This document shows positions 17,607 through 27,500 of a stretch of DNA of 64,000 nt, piece after piece. The stretch comes from Hwanghaeella grinnelliae (GTDB taxonomy: Bacteria; Pseudomonadota; Alphaproteobacteria; UBA8366; Aestuariispiraceae). The stretch's first letter is position 1. Every line of letters starts with the position of its first letter. The translations under genes were made by a program, and so were the position numbers. The DNA is taken from assembly GCF_004005845.1 (NCBI RefSeq), contig NZ_SADE01000003.1:248001-312000 (forward strand), written 5' to 3'. The notes under the pieces were generated by a model. It ran no database searches. It was given only the letters and a program-made list of their open reading frames with translations, and was not told the origin of the DNA.

Positions 17607-19022
17607 ATGACCGGCAAGACAGATCTGGCCCTGGCATCGGCCACCGAGCTCATGGACCTTTATCGCAGCGGCGGCGCCTCCCCGGTTGAGGCGGTACAAG
17701 CGGCTGTCGACCGGTACGAACGGTTTGAGGAATCCGTCAACGCCTTCGTCCACTTCGATGCGGAGGGCGCCCTGAGCGCCGCCAAGGCATCGGAGGAACG
17801 ATGGCGGAAAGGCGAGCCGCTGGGACTGGTCGACGGCGTTCCAGCCACCATCAAGGACCTTGTCCTGATGAAGGGCGTGCCGACACGGCGCGGCTCGCTC
17901 ACCAGCGACACCGCACCGGCAGTCGAAGATGCCCCGGTCACCGCCCGCCTGCGCGAACACGGTGCGGTCCTTCTGGGCAAGACAACAACGCCGGAATTCG
18001 GCTGGAAGCCGCTGACGGACTCGCCCTTGACCGGCATCACCCGCAACCCGTGGAATACCAGCCGAACACCCGGCGGCAGCAGCGGTGGCGCTGCATCGGC
18101 CTGTGCACTCGGGATCGGGGCCTTGCATATCGGAACCGACGGCGGCGGATCGATCCGCATCCCAGCGGCTTTCAGCGGCATTTTCGGAATCAAGCAGACC
18201 TTCGGTCTGGTCCCGGCATATCCCTTGTCCCCAATGGGAACGGTTGCCCATGTCGGCCCAATGACCCGCACAGTCACGGATTCAGCCTTGATGCTGAACG
18301 TCATCACTCAGCCGGATATCCGAGATTGGTATGCGGTTACCGACGGCGCGGAAGATTACACCGAAACATTGGGAGCCGGTGTCGCGCAAATGCGGATCGC
18401 CTTCAGCATGGACCTGGGTTACGCGAAGGTCATGCCGGACGTCCAAGCCAAGGTCAGGGCGGCGGTGAAAGTCTTCGAGGATCTGGGCGCCACGGTGGAA
18501 GAAGTCGATCCCGGCTTCGCCTGTCCGGATGTCACCTTCAACACGCATTGGTACGCCGGTGCGGCTTCCATCTCCCGCAATTTTACCGACAAGCAGATGG
18601 CGATGATCGATCCCGGCCTGCGGGAAGTCATGTATACCGGCCGTACCTATCCGCTGTTTCACTACATGGACGTCACAAAACAGCGGGAGGACCTCGCCTA
18701 TCATATGGCGAAATTCCACGAGACCTATGACCTGCTTCTTACGCCGATGATGCCGGTGACGGCGGTCTCGGTGGACAACGTCCTGCCGGCCCCGGACATG
18801 TCCAACTGGCTGGACTGGACGCCGTTCAGCTATCCGTTCAACCTGACCCAGCAGCCTGCCGCGACGGTTCCCTGCGGCTTCGGTGATGATGGATTGCCTG
18901 TCGGTTTGCAAATCGTCGGGCCGAAATTCGCCGACAATCTGGTGCTGACCGCAGCCAAGGCTTTTGAAAACGTCTGCCCGTTCGTAATGCCGGACGCACC
19001 GAACGTCACGCATGGGTCCTAG
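17607..19022 (+). CDS. Amidase signature family enzyme
   Basis: 471 residues from the ATG at 17607, which follows GGAAAGG; an in-frame TTG at 17589 is less likely. The amidase signature triad is present: Lys in ATIKDLV, cis-Ser in TPGGSSGG and the nucleophile Ser in GTDGGGSIRIPAAF. The C-terminal region VPCGFGDDGLPVGLQIVGP is typical of the family. It hydrolyses a carboxamide to acid and ammonia; the substrate is unknown and the protein is not GatA, since no gatB or gatC is nearby. Confidence 0.9.
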   Translation: MTGKTDLALASATELMDLYRSGGASPVEAVQAAVDRYERFEESVNAFVHFDAEGALSAAKASEERWRKGEPLGLVDGVPATIKDLVLMKGVPTRRGSLTSDTAPAVEDAPVTARLREHGAVLLGKTTTPEFGWKPLTDSPLTGITRNPWNTSRTPGGSSGGAASACALGIGALHIGTDGGGSIRIPAAFSGIFGIKQTFGLVPAYPLSPMGTVAHVGPMTRTVTDSALMLNVITQPDIRDWYAVTDGAEDYTETLGAGVAQMRIAFSMDLGYAKVMPDVQAKVRAAVKVFEDLGATVEEVDPGFACPDVTFNTHWYAGAASISRNFTDKQMAMIDPGLREVMYTGRTYPLFHYMDVTKQREDLAYHMAKFHETYDLLLTPMMPVTAVSVDNVLPAPDMSNWLDWTPFSYPFNLTQQPAATVPCGFGDDGLPVGLQIVGPKFADNLVLTAAKAFENVCPFVMPDAPNVTHGS

Positions 19023-19080
19023 CAATTAACCGCGCCAGGAAGCCCCACTATGCATGACGGCGTTGGGGCGGGGCCTCGCC

Positions 19081-20010
19081 CTATTTGCCCACGGTCTGGC
19101 CGGGAACGACGGGGGCCGTCACACGCCGGCCGACAATTTGTTCGCGGTAGAGCATATACAGGCCGCTCGCCACGATGATCGACGCGCCGATCACCGTCGG
19201 CAGATCGGGAATGTCGCCGAAGAAGACAAAGCCGAAAATCGCCGCCCATACCAGGATCGTGTACTGGTAGGGCTGCAGCACCGCGGCGGGCGCTTCCTTC
19301 AACGCCATCACGAAAAGCACATGACCGGTGATCGACGTGCAAGCCAAGGCGAACAGCATGAGCCAGCCTTCGAGGTCTGGCCATGTCCAAAAGAACGGAC
19401 CGACCGTCACACTGAAAGCAAAGCCGACCCAAGCCATATAAAAAAGAGATGTCTCGGAACTGTCGCTTCTGCTGACCAGTCGGGTGAGAACCACGTAGAG
19501 CGCGAACATCAACGCGCCAAGCAGCACCAGCATGGCAACCGGCTGAACGGCCGTGATTCCGGGCCGCAGAATAATCAGGACACCGACAAAACCGACCCCG
19601 ACCGCCGTCCACCGGCGGATCCCGACCACCTCGCCCAACAAGACAACCGATAGAGCGGTGATCATCAAAGGGGCGGAAGAAAACAATGCATGCACGTCCG
19701 CCAGAGGCATGTAGTGCACGATCCAGGCAAACAGACCGATCTCAACCGCGATCAAAAGGCAGCGGACGACCTGCAAGACCGGCCGTTTGGTTGCCGCCGC
19801 TTTCTTGACCCCGCCCCGTTTGGCGACCCAGGCAGTTACGAATAGGGCAAAGGCCGCGAAACGAACCAGCAGGATCTGCGGCGCCTCGTATTGGCCGATT
19901 AGCGTTTTAGTGATCCCGTCCTGACTGGCGAAAATAAACACGGCCAGAAGCATCAAAACGATGCCCCGAACGGAGGACGTATCGGCGTTGGCGGATGCTG
20001 TGTTTGTCAT
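19081..20010 (-). CDS. DMT superfamily transporter (EamA)
   Basis: 309 residues with ten predicted membrane helices in two EamA repeats. The first begins IVLMLLAVFIFASQDGITK and the second near ALMFALYVVLTRLVS. EamA proteins usually export amino acids or metabolites. It stands alone, convergent with the amidase gene. A second DMT gene is at 34789. Confidence 0.88.
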   Translation of the reverse strand: MTNTASANADTSSVRGIVLMLLAVFIFASQDGITKTLIGQYEAPQILLVRFAAFALFVTAWVAKRGGVKKAAATKRPVLQVVRCLLIAVEIGLFAWIVHYMPLADVHALFSSAPLMITALSVVLLGEVVGIRRWTAVGVGFVGVLIILRPGITAVQPVAMLVLLGALMFALYVVLTRLVSRSDSSETSLFYMAWVGFAFSVTVGPFFWTWPDLEGWLMLFALACTSITGHVLFVMALKEAPAAVLQPYQYTILVWAAIFGFVFFGDIPDLPTVIGASIIVASGLYMLYREQIVGRRVTAPVVPGQTVGK

Positions 20011-20104
20011 CGGACATCGCTATCCCAGTGCCGGATCGGGTGCAATCGCCTACGCGGCACAGCTCCCATGCAGAATATGCAAGGGATCGACAATTCCTCA
20101 CCGA

Positions 20105-21919
20105 TTACTCTGGGGCCAGCTCAAACGCGCCTCGGCACATGCCAATAGTCAAAGGGTTCCAGAACTTGCCGGTGATCTTTCCGTCCTTAACATAGCCGCT
20201 GACAGACCAGGCGCTCAGGTAAAACATCTTCCCGTGAAAGCGTCCCGATGGCTGAACGGTCGCCCGTATTGAGACCGAACCCAGTTCGGGTGAGGTGATT
20301 GCTCCGTTCAACGCGCCGCCCGCCACCTGCATTTTAATCGTGTGGGACGCTTCGTTGTTACATAGCAAGGACGGCTGCCCACCAGAATCCAACTGCCAGG
20401 TTTTACCAGCCCAGTTCAACGCCCGCGATGCCCCCGCACCAGATGTCGAGGACGACGTGACCGCCGGTGCCGCGGCCACTTGCTGCGGCGGAGATTGGGG
20501 TGTCGTCACGGACGGCGCTTGGGTGGGAGCTGGGGCCGGCGCTTGGGCGGAATGCCCGGCTTGCGCGACCTTATTGCTGTCCAAATCGGCCAGCCGTGCC
20601 CTGGCGAGCGTGACGAATTGCCCGTTAGGGAATTTCTGCAGATAGGCTAGGTAGTCGCCGCGACGATTGCTGTTTCCGATGGCTTCCCAGAATCGAAGAT
20701 CAACTTCGATTTGATCCTGGTCGGGGGATTGCCGGGATATCACGGCAGGCGGCTGCGATTGCGCCGTCGCTTGCGCGGAGGCCGCGCCCAACTGGTCCAG
20801 CCGTGCCCTAGCCAACCGTGCGTAAAAGCCATCCGGGAATTCAGCAAGGAAAGCCTGGAAAATGGTGGGATCGTCGCTGTTCTTGATCGTCTCCCAAAGC
20901 GGGCCCGGGGATTGCCCGCCCAAGGTCTGTTGAGGCTGCGCATTGCCCAAACCGGCGCCGTTGAGAGCAGCGATGCGTTTTTCGGCGATCGAGGCGAAGA
21001 GACCGTTCGGAAAGGCGCTGAGGTAGCTTTGAAACAAATCGGGATTGTCGCTGCTGGAAATTGATTTCCAGTATTCAATTTCCACGGCTTGGTCGGTTGA
21101 CGTCCGGCCTTGGGATTCCGCCGTTGGGATTGCTACCTGACCGCCCTGCCCGTCATCGACAAAATAAAAGTCGCCGGTCAGCGATGAAGACTCCCAGGGA
21201 ACCTGCCTGTTGTTCGTCCTTTCCATCACCGCGACGCGGACCCGTTTGAAGACGTCTTCGACCTTCGCACCCTGCGTCCGCATGGATTGAGCAAGCGCCT
21301 GTGTATAGGGACTGTTCCGGCCGGTGCCGTCCTCAGCCACATTGCCGGGCGAAGTGGAATAGGCGAGCAGCGTGCCGCTGGGCGCGTCCATCCTGGCCAA
21401 GCCGCCGCGAACCGCCCGGGTGCCAGACTGGAAAGGATTGTTCCGGCACGCGTCGAGAATGACGATGTTCAGGCTGTTCCCGGCCCGTTCCAAGGCGGAC
21501 AATACGATCGAAGCGCGAACGCCTTCGATATCCACATCCAATTCGTCGCGGATATGCGCGCCGATGGGGATAAGGTAGTTTTCGCCGTTAACCTGCACGC
21601 CATGGCCGGCATAATAGAACAGGCCGACCGCGTCTTTCCCGCCTTGTTCCAACTTTCGGCCGAAATCGACCACCGCGCGCTTCAAGTCCCGCTGCGGGAC
21701 ATCCTGATACAAGGAAACGTCGAACCCCAAGACCCGCAAGGTCGCCGCCATCAGGGACGCGTCCTGGGCCGGATTGCGAAGCGGCGCGAAAGAATAGTTG
21801 CTGTTGCCGATCACCAACGCATAACGCCCCGCCGCATGGGCCTTTTCGGAAAGGACTGCGGCGAAGGCAAGGGTGATCGCCAATATGGCGGCCGTCAGGA
21901 ATTGTTTTTTGTTGACCAT
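20105..21919 (-). CDS. Caspase-like (peptidase C14) protein with three C-terminal repeats
   Basis: 604 residues. A Sec signal peptide (1-29, ending AHA) precedes a caspase p20 domain. It has GRYALVIGNSNY at 30-41, catalytic His106 in FYYAGHG and catalytic Cys158 in ILDACRNN, so both dyad residues are present. Three ~40-residue repeats follow at ~279-319, 340-377 and 405-446, each with an aromatic W, then F/Y-x-x-YL or FL, FPNG or FPDG, and ARARL or similar. A Pro/Gln/Ala linker leads to a ~95-residue C-terminal domain (~510-604). It is a periplasmic or exported orthocaspase. Start 21919 is preferred; a GTG at 21928 is also open. Confidence 0.87.
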   Translation of the reverse strand: MVNKKQFLTAAILAITLAFAAVLSEKAHAAGRYALVIGNSNYSFAPLRNPAQDASLMAATLRVLGFDVSLYQDVPQRDLKRAVVDFGRKLEQGGKDAVGLFYYAGHGVQVNGENYLIPIGAHIRDELDVDIEGVRASIVLSALERAGNSLNIVILDACRNNPFQSGTRAVRGGLARMDAPSGTLLAYSTSPGNVAEDGTGRNSPYTQALAQSMRTQGAKVEDVFKRVRVAVMERTNNRQVPWESSSLTGDFYFVDDGQGGQVAIPTAESQGRTSTDQAVEIEYWKSISSSDNPDLFQSYLSAFPNGLFASIAEKRIAALNGAGLGNAQPQQTLGGQSPGPLWETIKNSDDPTIFQAFLAEFPDGFYARLARARLDQLGAASAQATAQSQPPAVISRQSPDQDQIEVDLRFWEAIGNSNRRGDYLAYLQKFPNGQFVTLARARLADLDSNKVAQAGHSAQAPAPAPTQAPSVTTPQSPPQQVAAAPAVTSSSTSGAGASRALNWAGKTWQLDSGGQPSLLCNNEASHTIKMQVAGGALNGAITSPELGSVSIRATVQPSGRFHGKMFYLSAWSVSGYVKDGKITGKFWNPLTIGMCRGAFELAPE

Positions 21920-22083
21920 GATGCCCACCTGACTACCTGAATATGAACATTAGCAGACTTTATAAGTCTTTGACCATACTGCCTGTGCTTGCCCTCACAC
22001 CTGGGGACCGGTAGAAACGCGCCGAATTTCCTTGTTTTCCCGCCATCGGGCCGGAACGAACAACCGACCGTCAGGTTCTCAAC

Positions 22084-23667
22084 ATGAACGCGCTTACCCC
22101 CGCCGCCGCCGCCGCAAACCGGCGCACCTTCGCGATAATCAGCCACCCGGACGCCGGTAAGACGACGTTGACGGAAAAACTGCTGTTGCTGGGTGGCGCC
22201 ATTCACCTTGCGGGTGAGGTCAAGGCGAAGGGCGAGCGCCGGCGCGCCCGGTCTGACTGGATGAAGATCGAACAGGAACGCGGCATTTCGGTCACAACCT
22301 CGGTCATGACCTTCGAACGGCAGGGGATTACCTATAACCTGCTGGACACGCCGGGCCACGAAGACTTCTCGGAAGATACCTATCGGACGCTTACGGCGGT
22401 CGACAGTGCGGTGATGGTCATCGATGCCGCACGCGGTATCGAAACCCAGACCCTTAAGCTTTTTGAGGTCTGCCGGCTTCGCGACATCCCAATCACGACC
22501 TTCGTCAACAAGATGGACCGTGAAGCCCGCGACCCGTTCGAGATCATGGACGAAGTCGCCGAGACGCTTGCGCTGGATGTCACACCGCTATCCTGGCCGA
22601 TCGGCATGGGACGCGAATTTCTGGGGTGCTACGACCTAGTCCGCGACCGGTTGATCCTGATGAAGAAGGATGGCGGCGGCGAGATCATCGACGTAACGGG
22701 CCTGGACGATCCCGCGCTTGAAAAACATCTGCCCGCGGAACGGGTCGAAGCCCTGCGGGACGAAGCAGGACTGGCCAAGGAAGCCTGCCCGCCCTTCGAC
22801 ATGGAATCCTATCGCGCCGGCCATTTGACGCCCGTTTTCTTCGGCAGCGCGTTGCGCAATTTCGGTGTCGCGGAACTGCTGCAAGGCATCGGCGACAACG
22901 CGCCGCCGCCGCGGACGCAGTCAACGGACAAACGCGAAATCGCACCCGGTGAAGACAAGGTCACCGGCTTCGTCTTCAAGGTGCAGGCGAATATGGACCC
23001 GAAACACCGCGACCGGATCGCCTTCATGCGGATTTGCTCCGGCCGGTTCAATCGGGGCATGAAGATGAACCATATCCGCTCGGGAAAGCAGATGGCGATC
23101 CACAACCCCATCCTTTTCTTCGCCGAAGACCGGGAGTTGGCCGACGAGGCTTGGCCGGGCGATATCATTGGCGTCCCGAACCACGGAACCTTGCGTGTAG
23201 GCGATACCTTGAGCGAGTCCGAGGATATCCGCTTCACCGGCATTCCGAACTTCGCGCCGGAAATCCTCCGCCGCGTTCGCCTGGACGATCCGATGAAGTC
23301 CAAACATCTCGGTCGGGCTTTGATCAGTCTGGCGGAGGAAGGCGTCACCCAGGTGTTCAAACGCACCATGGGCGGGGACTGGATCGTCGGCGTGGTCGGC
23401 CAGCTTCAGTTGGACGTTCTCGTCACCCGGGTCGAGCAGGAATACGGGGTGAAGATCAGCCTTGAGCCGGCCCCCTTCCAAACCGCGCGCTGGGTCTATG
23501 CCGACGACAAGGCAACGCTCGACAAACTGATCAAGGCGAACACCACCGCGATGGCGGAAGACGGTGACGGTCAGCCGGTATTCCTGGCCCGGAACAGCTG
23601 GGAGCTGAACTATCAGCAGGAACAGAACCCCAAGGTCCAATTCAGCGCCACGAAGGAGCGCGCCTAG
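22084..23667 (+). CDS. prfC: Peptide chain release factor 3
   Basis: 527 residues, the usual length for RF3. GTPase motifs are HPDAGKTT (21-28), DTPGHEDF and NKMDRE. The early block AIHLAGEVKAKGERRRARSDWM distinguishes it from EF-G. RF3 removes RF1 and RF2 from the ribosome after termination. It is monocistronic, between the caspase gene and a convergent acetyltransferase gene. Confidence 0.97.
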   Translation: MNALTPAAAAANRRTFAIISHPDAGKTTLTEKLLLLGGAIHLAGEVKAKGERRRARSDWMKIEQERGISVTTSVMTFERQGITYNLLDTPGHEDFSEDTYRTLTAVDSAVMVIDAARGIETQTLKLFEVCRLRDIPITTFVNKMDREARDPFEIMDEVAETLALDVTPLSWPIGMGREFLGCYDLVRDRLILMKKDGGGEIIDVTGLDDPALEKHLPAERVEALRDEAGLAKEACPPFDMESYRAGHLTPVFFGSALRNFGVAELLQGIGDNAPPPRTQSTDKREIAPGEDKVTGFVFKVQANMDPKHRDRIAFMRICSGRFNRGMKMNHIRSGKQMAIHNPILFFAEDRELADEAWPGDIIGVPNHGTLRVGDTLSESEDIRFTGIPNFAPEILRRVRLDDPMKSKHLGRALISLAEEGVTQVFKRTMGGDWIVGVVGQLQLDVLVTRVEQEYGVKISLEPAPFQTARWVYADDKATLDKLIKANTTAMAEDGDGQPVFLARNSWELNYQQEQNPKVQFSATKERA

Positions 23668-23693
23668 GCGCGCCCCTTACGCTTGGCCCGCCC

Positions 23694-24377
23694 TTACCAG
23701 AGCGCGCGGGTCAAGGTGCTGAGCGCGGTCTTCTGCCCGCCCCCCTCGTCGAAATTGCCGTCCTCCAGCCACGTCTGGAAGGCCTCCCGGACCGCCGGCC
23801 ATTCTTCCGCGGTGATAGAATACCAAGCCGTATCGCGGTTCCGCCCCCTGATGATGTAGTGGTTCAGGAACACCCCTTCGAAACGGAACCCGAACCGCAA
23901 GGCGGCCGCGCGCGACGGTGCGTTCATGGCATCGCATTTCCATTCAACGCGGCGATAGCCGAGCTTGTCGAATGCATGGACCATCATCAGAAAGATGGCT
24001 TCGGTGGTTCGGACAGATCCGCGCCATGCGGGCCTGAACCAGATATGCCCCAATTCGACGGTCCCGTTCTGGGGAACGATATTCAGGTAGCTGACCATGC
24101 CGCCGGCTTCGTCGCCTTCGGGTGTCAGCAACGCATAGAAGGACGGTTCCGCGGAACCCGCACATTGCTTCAGCCAAGCCATGGTCCCAGCCTCGTCGCC
24201 TGAGGGCATCAGGGGCATGAAACGCCATGATGTCTCCACCGTCAGCGAATCCACAACCGCTTCCTGCAGCAGGGCGCCGTGCTCTATGGGGTTCAGCGGC
24301 GCCAGGACCACATGGTCGCCCCGCAACGCCGTACGACCGGGATGAACGCCCGACGGCAGGGTCGTCAGATCGTCCAT
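23694..24377 (-). CDS. GNAT family N-acetyltransferase (RimJ/RimL type)
   Basis: 227 residues. The start is set at the ATG at 24377, preceded by AGGGGACC; longer in-frame starts add a sequence without similarity. The GNAT core is visible: VELGHIWFRPAWRGS, then AFDKLGYRRVEWKCDAMNAPSRAAALRFGFRFEG, the classic motif of proteins that acetylate amino groups of proteins or small molecules. The substrate is unknown. Confidence 0.88.
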   Translation of the reverse strand: MDDLTTLPSGVHPGRTALRGDHVVLAPLNPIEHGALLQEAVVDSLTVETSWRFMPLMPSGDEAGTMAWLKQCAGSAEPSFYALLTPEGDEAGGMVSYLNIVPQNGTVELGHIWFRPAWRGSVRTTEAIFLMMVHAFDKLGYRRVEWKCDAMNAPSRAAALRFGFRFEGVFLNHYIIRGRNRDTAWYSITAEEWPAVREAFQTWLEDGNFDEGGGQKTALSTLTRALW

Positions 24378-24531
24378 TTGCGGTCCCCTGCGGTTCCGGC
24401 AGCTGGCTGTGTCTTCCGGGGTCATCGATTTCATCCGCCTATCCTTCCAGGTATCAGGACGCGTCCATGCATCCCATTAGCGTTTTGCGACATAAGTTGG
24501 TACATATTCCGAGGGGGACTGATCTGATACA

Positions 24532-27500
24532 GTGACCAGCATGTCCAAGGTTGAAACATTCCACGGTATCGACGCGTCGCTAAGGTCCATTTTGGCCGGA
24601 ACGACAGATCCGTCTTGCGTCATCCGGATTGAAACCGATGGCGATGCCGCCGTGGTTTGGTTCAACGATGGTTTCGCATCGCTGCCGCTTGCCATACCGC
24701 CGGAGCCAGGTGTCAGCCTGCGGGACCTGATCCCGGACGGGCACACGGAAACGACCGTGCGCCTGTGTATCGAGACGGGACATTCCCACACCTTCAAGCA
24801 GCCGCTGCAGACCACCGGCAAGCCCGGTATTTCCCATAGTCTGCATGCCATTCGCCTGAACGACAGCTTTGGGCCGATCGCCTTGCTGACGGCGTCGCCT
24901 TCCGAACCGGACAATACGGTCCATGCCCAGGGCAGGGTCTCTGAGCGCAATATCGTTCTGAAACAGGCCATGGACGCGTCGCCGGCGATGATCGCCGTGT
25001 TCGACCGACGGCACCGTTTTATCGACGCCAACCGGGCCTACCGGAACCGTTGGCAAATCCCGCATGACCAGGATATCGCGGGAATAAGCCTGGAAACCAT
25101 CATTGGCCGCGACCGGTATTTCATCGTGAAACCCATGCTGGATTCGGCTCGTTCCGACGGTGCCGTGACTTTCGAGGTAAACTTCGAAGTTGATGGCAAA
25201 AGACCGCTGTTGCGTTCCACCGCCATGCCGCTTCGGCTGGGTCAGGACGACGCGGCCGGCATCATCGTCGCGGCCGAGGACATCACGGAAAATACCGCGA
25301 CAAGCGCCGCGCTGGCGGGCACGGAAGACCTGCTGCGCCTGGTTACCGATTCCACGCCGAACCTGCTGACCTATCTCGACACGGATTTGATCTTCAAGTT
25401 CTGCAGCCGGGCCTATGCCGAATTCTTCGGCGGCACGCAGGAAGAACTTGAAGGCAAGCATATTTCCGACGTTATTCCGCGTGAGCGGTATGAAGCCGTC
25501 ATCCCGGACCTGAAGCGGGCCTTTTCCGGCCAAACCAGGATCAATATCGGCAGGCATGCGCACAAGGATGGCGGGGAGGAATTGGTTGAATGGACATGGA
25601 CACCCCATCACGATGCGTCCGGCAAGGTCGTCGGTCTGATCGCCTCAGGCCACGTGATTACGTCACGGTTAAAAACTGAAAACGCGCTGCGCGAAAGCGA
25701 GGGGCTGCTGCGCACCGTGACTGAGGCGACCCCCACCCTGATCGCCTATATCGACGATCAGCAATCGCTGACCTTTGCCAACCGAGCCTTCCTGGACAGC
25801 ACCGGAAACCTGTATTCGGGCGTTATCGGTAAGAAGATTGAGGACGTCATCCCCCCTGCGCAGTATGACGTTCTAAAAGCTCGGCTTTTGCGCGCCTTCG
25901 TCAGCGGGTCGCTGGAAAGACTTCGGGTCGATTGGACGGATAGCAACGGAACTCTGCGATGCGAGGATTGGTCTATGGCCCCGCATCTCGGGTCGGATGG
26001 CAACGTTGCCGGTGTGGTTCTGGTCGGCTTGGACGTAGTCGACAGCGTCAGGAGCGAAGCGGCAGTCCGCGAGAGCGAAGCGACTTTGAGCCTAGTGCTC
26101 GATACGGCACCGACCTTGATCGCCAGCATCGATTCCGATCTGCGCTACCGTTTCGTGAACCCCGCATTCACGGAATTCTCAGGCATTTCCCAAGCAGATC
26201 TACGGGGCCAGGAAATCTCGGTGACGATGACTCCGGAACGATTCAACATCGTAAAGAAGATCGCGGAACGGGCGCTTGCGGGAGAGACCTTCAACTACAC
26301 CGTCGGAATCATGAACGATCAAGGTGTGATGAAGGCGGTGGAATGGACGAGCAAGCCACAATTCTATCGAAACGGCACCAAGATCAAATACGTCGACTGG
26401 ACCTATACGCCGCAGTATGACGAAACAGGCAAGGTCATCGGATATGTGACGTCCGGCGTCGACATTACCGATCGCCTGGAAAAAGAGCAGGCCCTGCGCG
26501 AGAGCGAGGAACGGTTCGAGCTCGCCACCGCCGGGTCCGCCGCGGGACTGTGGATATGGAATATCGGGGAGGACATGGTGTTTACCTCCCCCCGGTTCCG
26601 GGAAATCCTTGAGATTGAATCCAACAGTTCGGTCCATCCTTCCAACCTTGCCCTGGACAGGCTTTGTCGCGAAGACATGGAACGCCTGGACCGAGCAACC
26701 CGTGACCATATCGTCGACAACAAACCGCTGAACCTGGAAGCGCTTGCGCGAATGGAAAATGGGCGGGAGGTTTGGATTCATATCCGGGCATCTGCCGAAC
26801 GCAAGCCGGACGGCAAGGCAACCAGGCTGGCAGGGTCCATCCACGATATCTCCGACCGCAAGGCAGCGGAGCAGAAGCTGGAAGAATCCATTCGCGACTT
26901 GGCCGCTGCCAATATGGAACTGGAACGTCAGGCCGAACAGATGGCCAAACTGGCGGCGGACTATGCGGCGGAACGCGACCGCGCGGAAGCGGCCAACAAG
27001 GCCAAGTCCGATTTCCTGGCGAATATGAGTCATGAGATACGCACACCGATGAACGGCGTGATCGGCGGCGCACAACTTCTTGCCACGACGGGTCTGCGCA
27101 CTGAACAGGCAGGATACCTGGATGCAATTACCACATCGTCGGAAACACTTCTGTCGCTGATCGACGACCTGTTGGACCTGGCCAAGATCGAAGCGGGACA
27201 TGTCGACATAGAAGAAGTCGATTTCGACCTCGCCGAATTGCTGCAAAGCATGAAAAAGATCTTTGGCCCGCGCGCTGCGGCGAAAGGTCTGGAATTCGCC
27301 CAACGACCAATCGAAAACAACCCCGGCATCGTGCATGGCGACCCGACTCGATTGCGCCAGATCATCATCAACCTGCTGGGCAATGCGGTGAAGTTTACGA
27401 AGACCGGTTCCGTCACGCTGTCCGCCAAGGTGGTCGAACAGACGGATGGCGGGCTGAGCGTGACGTTCGATGTCGTGGATACCGGTCTGGGTGTTCCGAA

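Noticed and set aside
23658-23673. 16-bp palindrome at the prfC stop
   Set aside because: Perfect palindrome without a loop or T-run; likely chance in GC-rich sequence.
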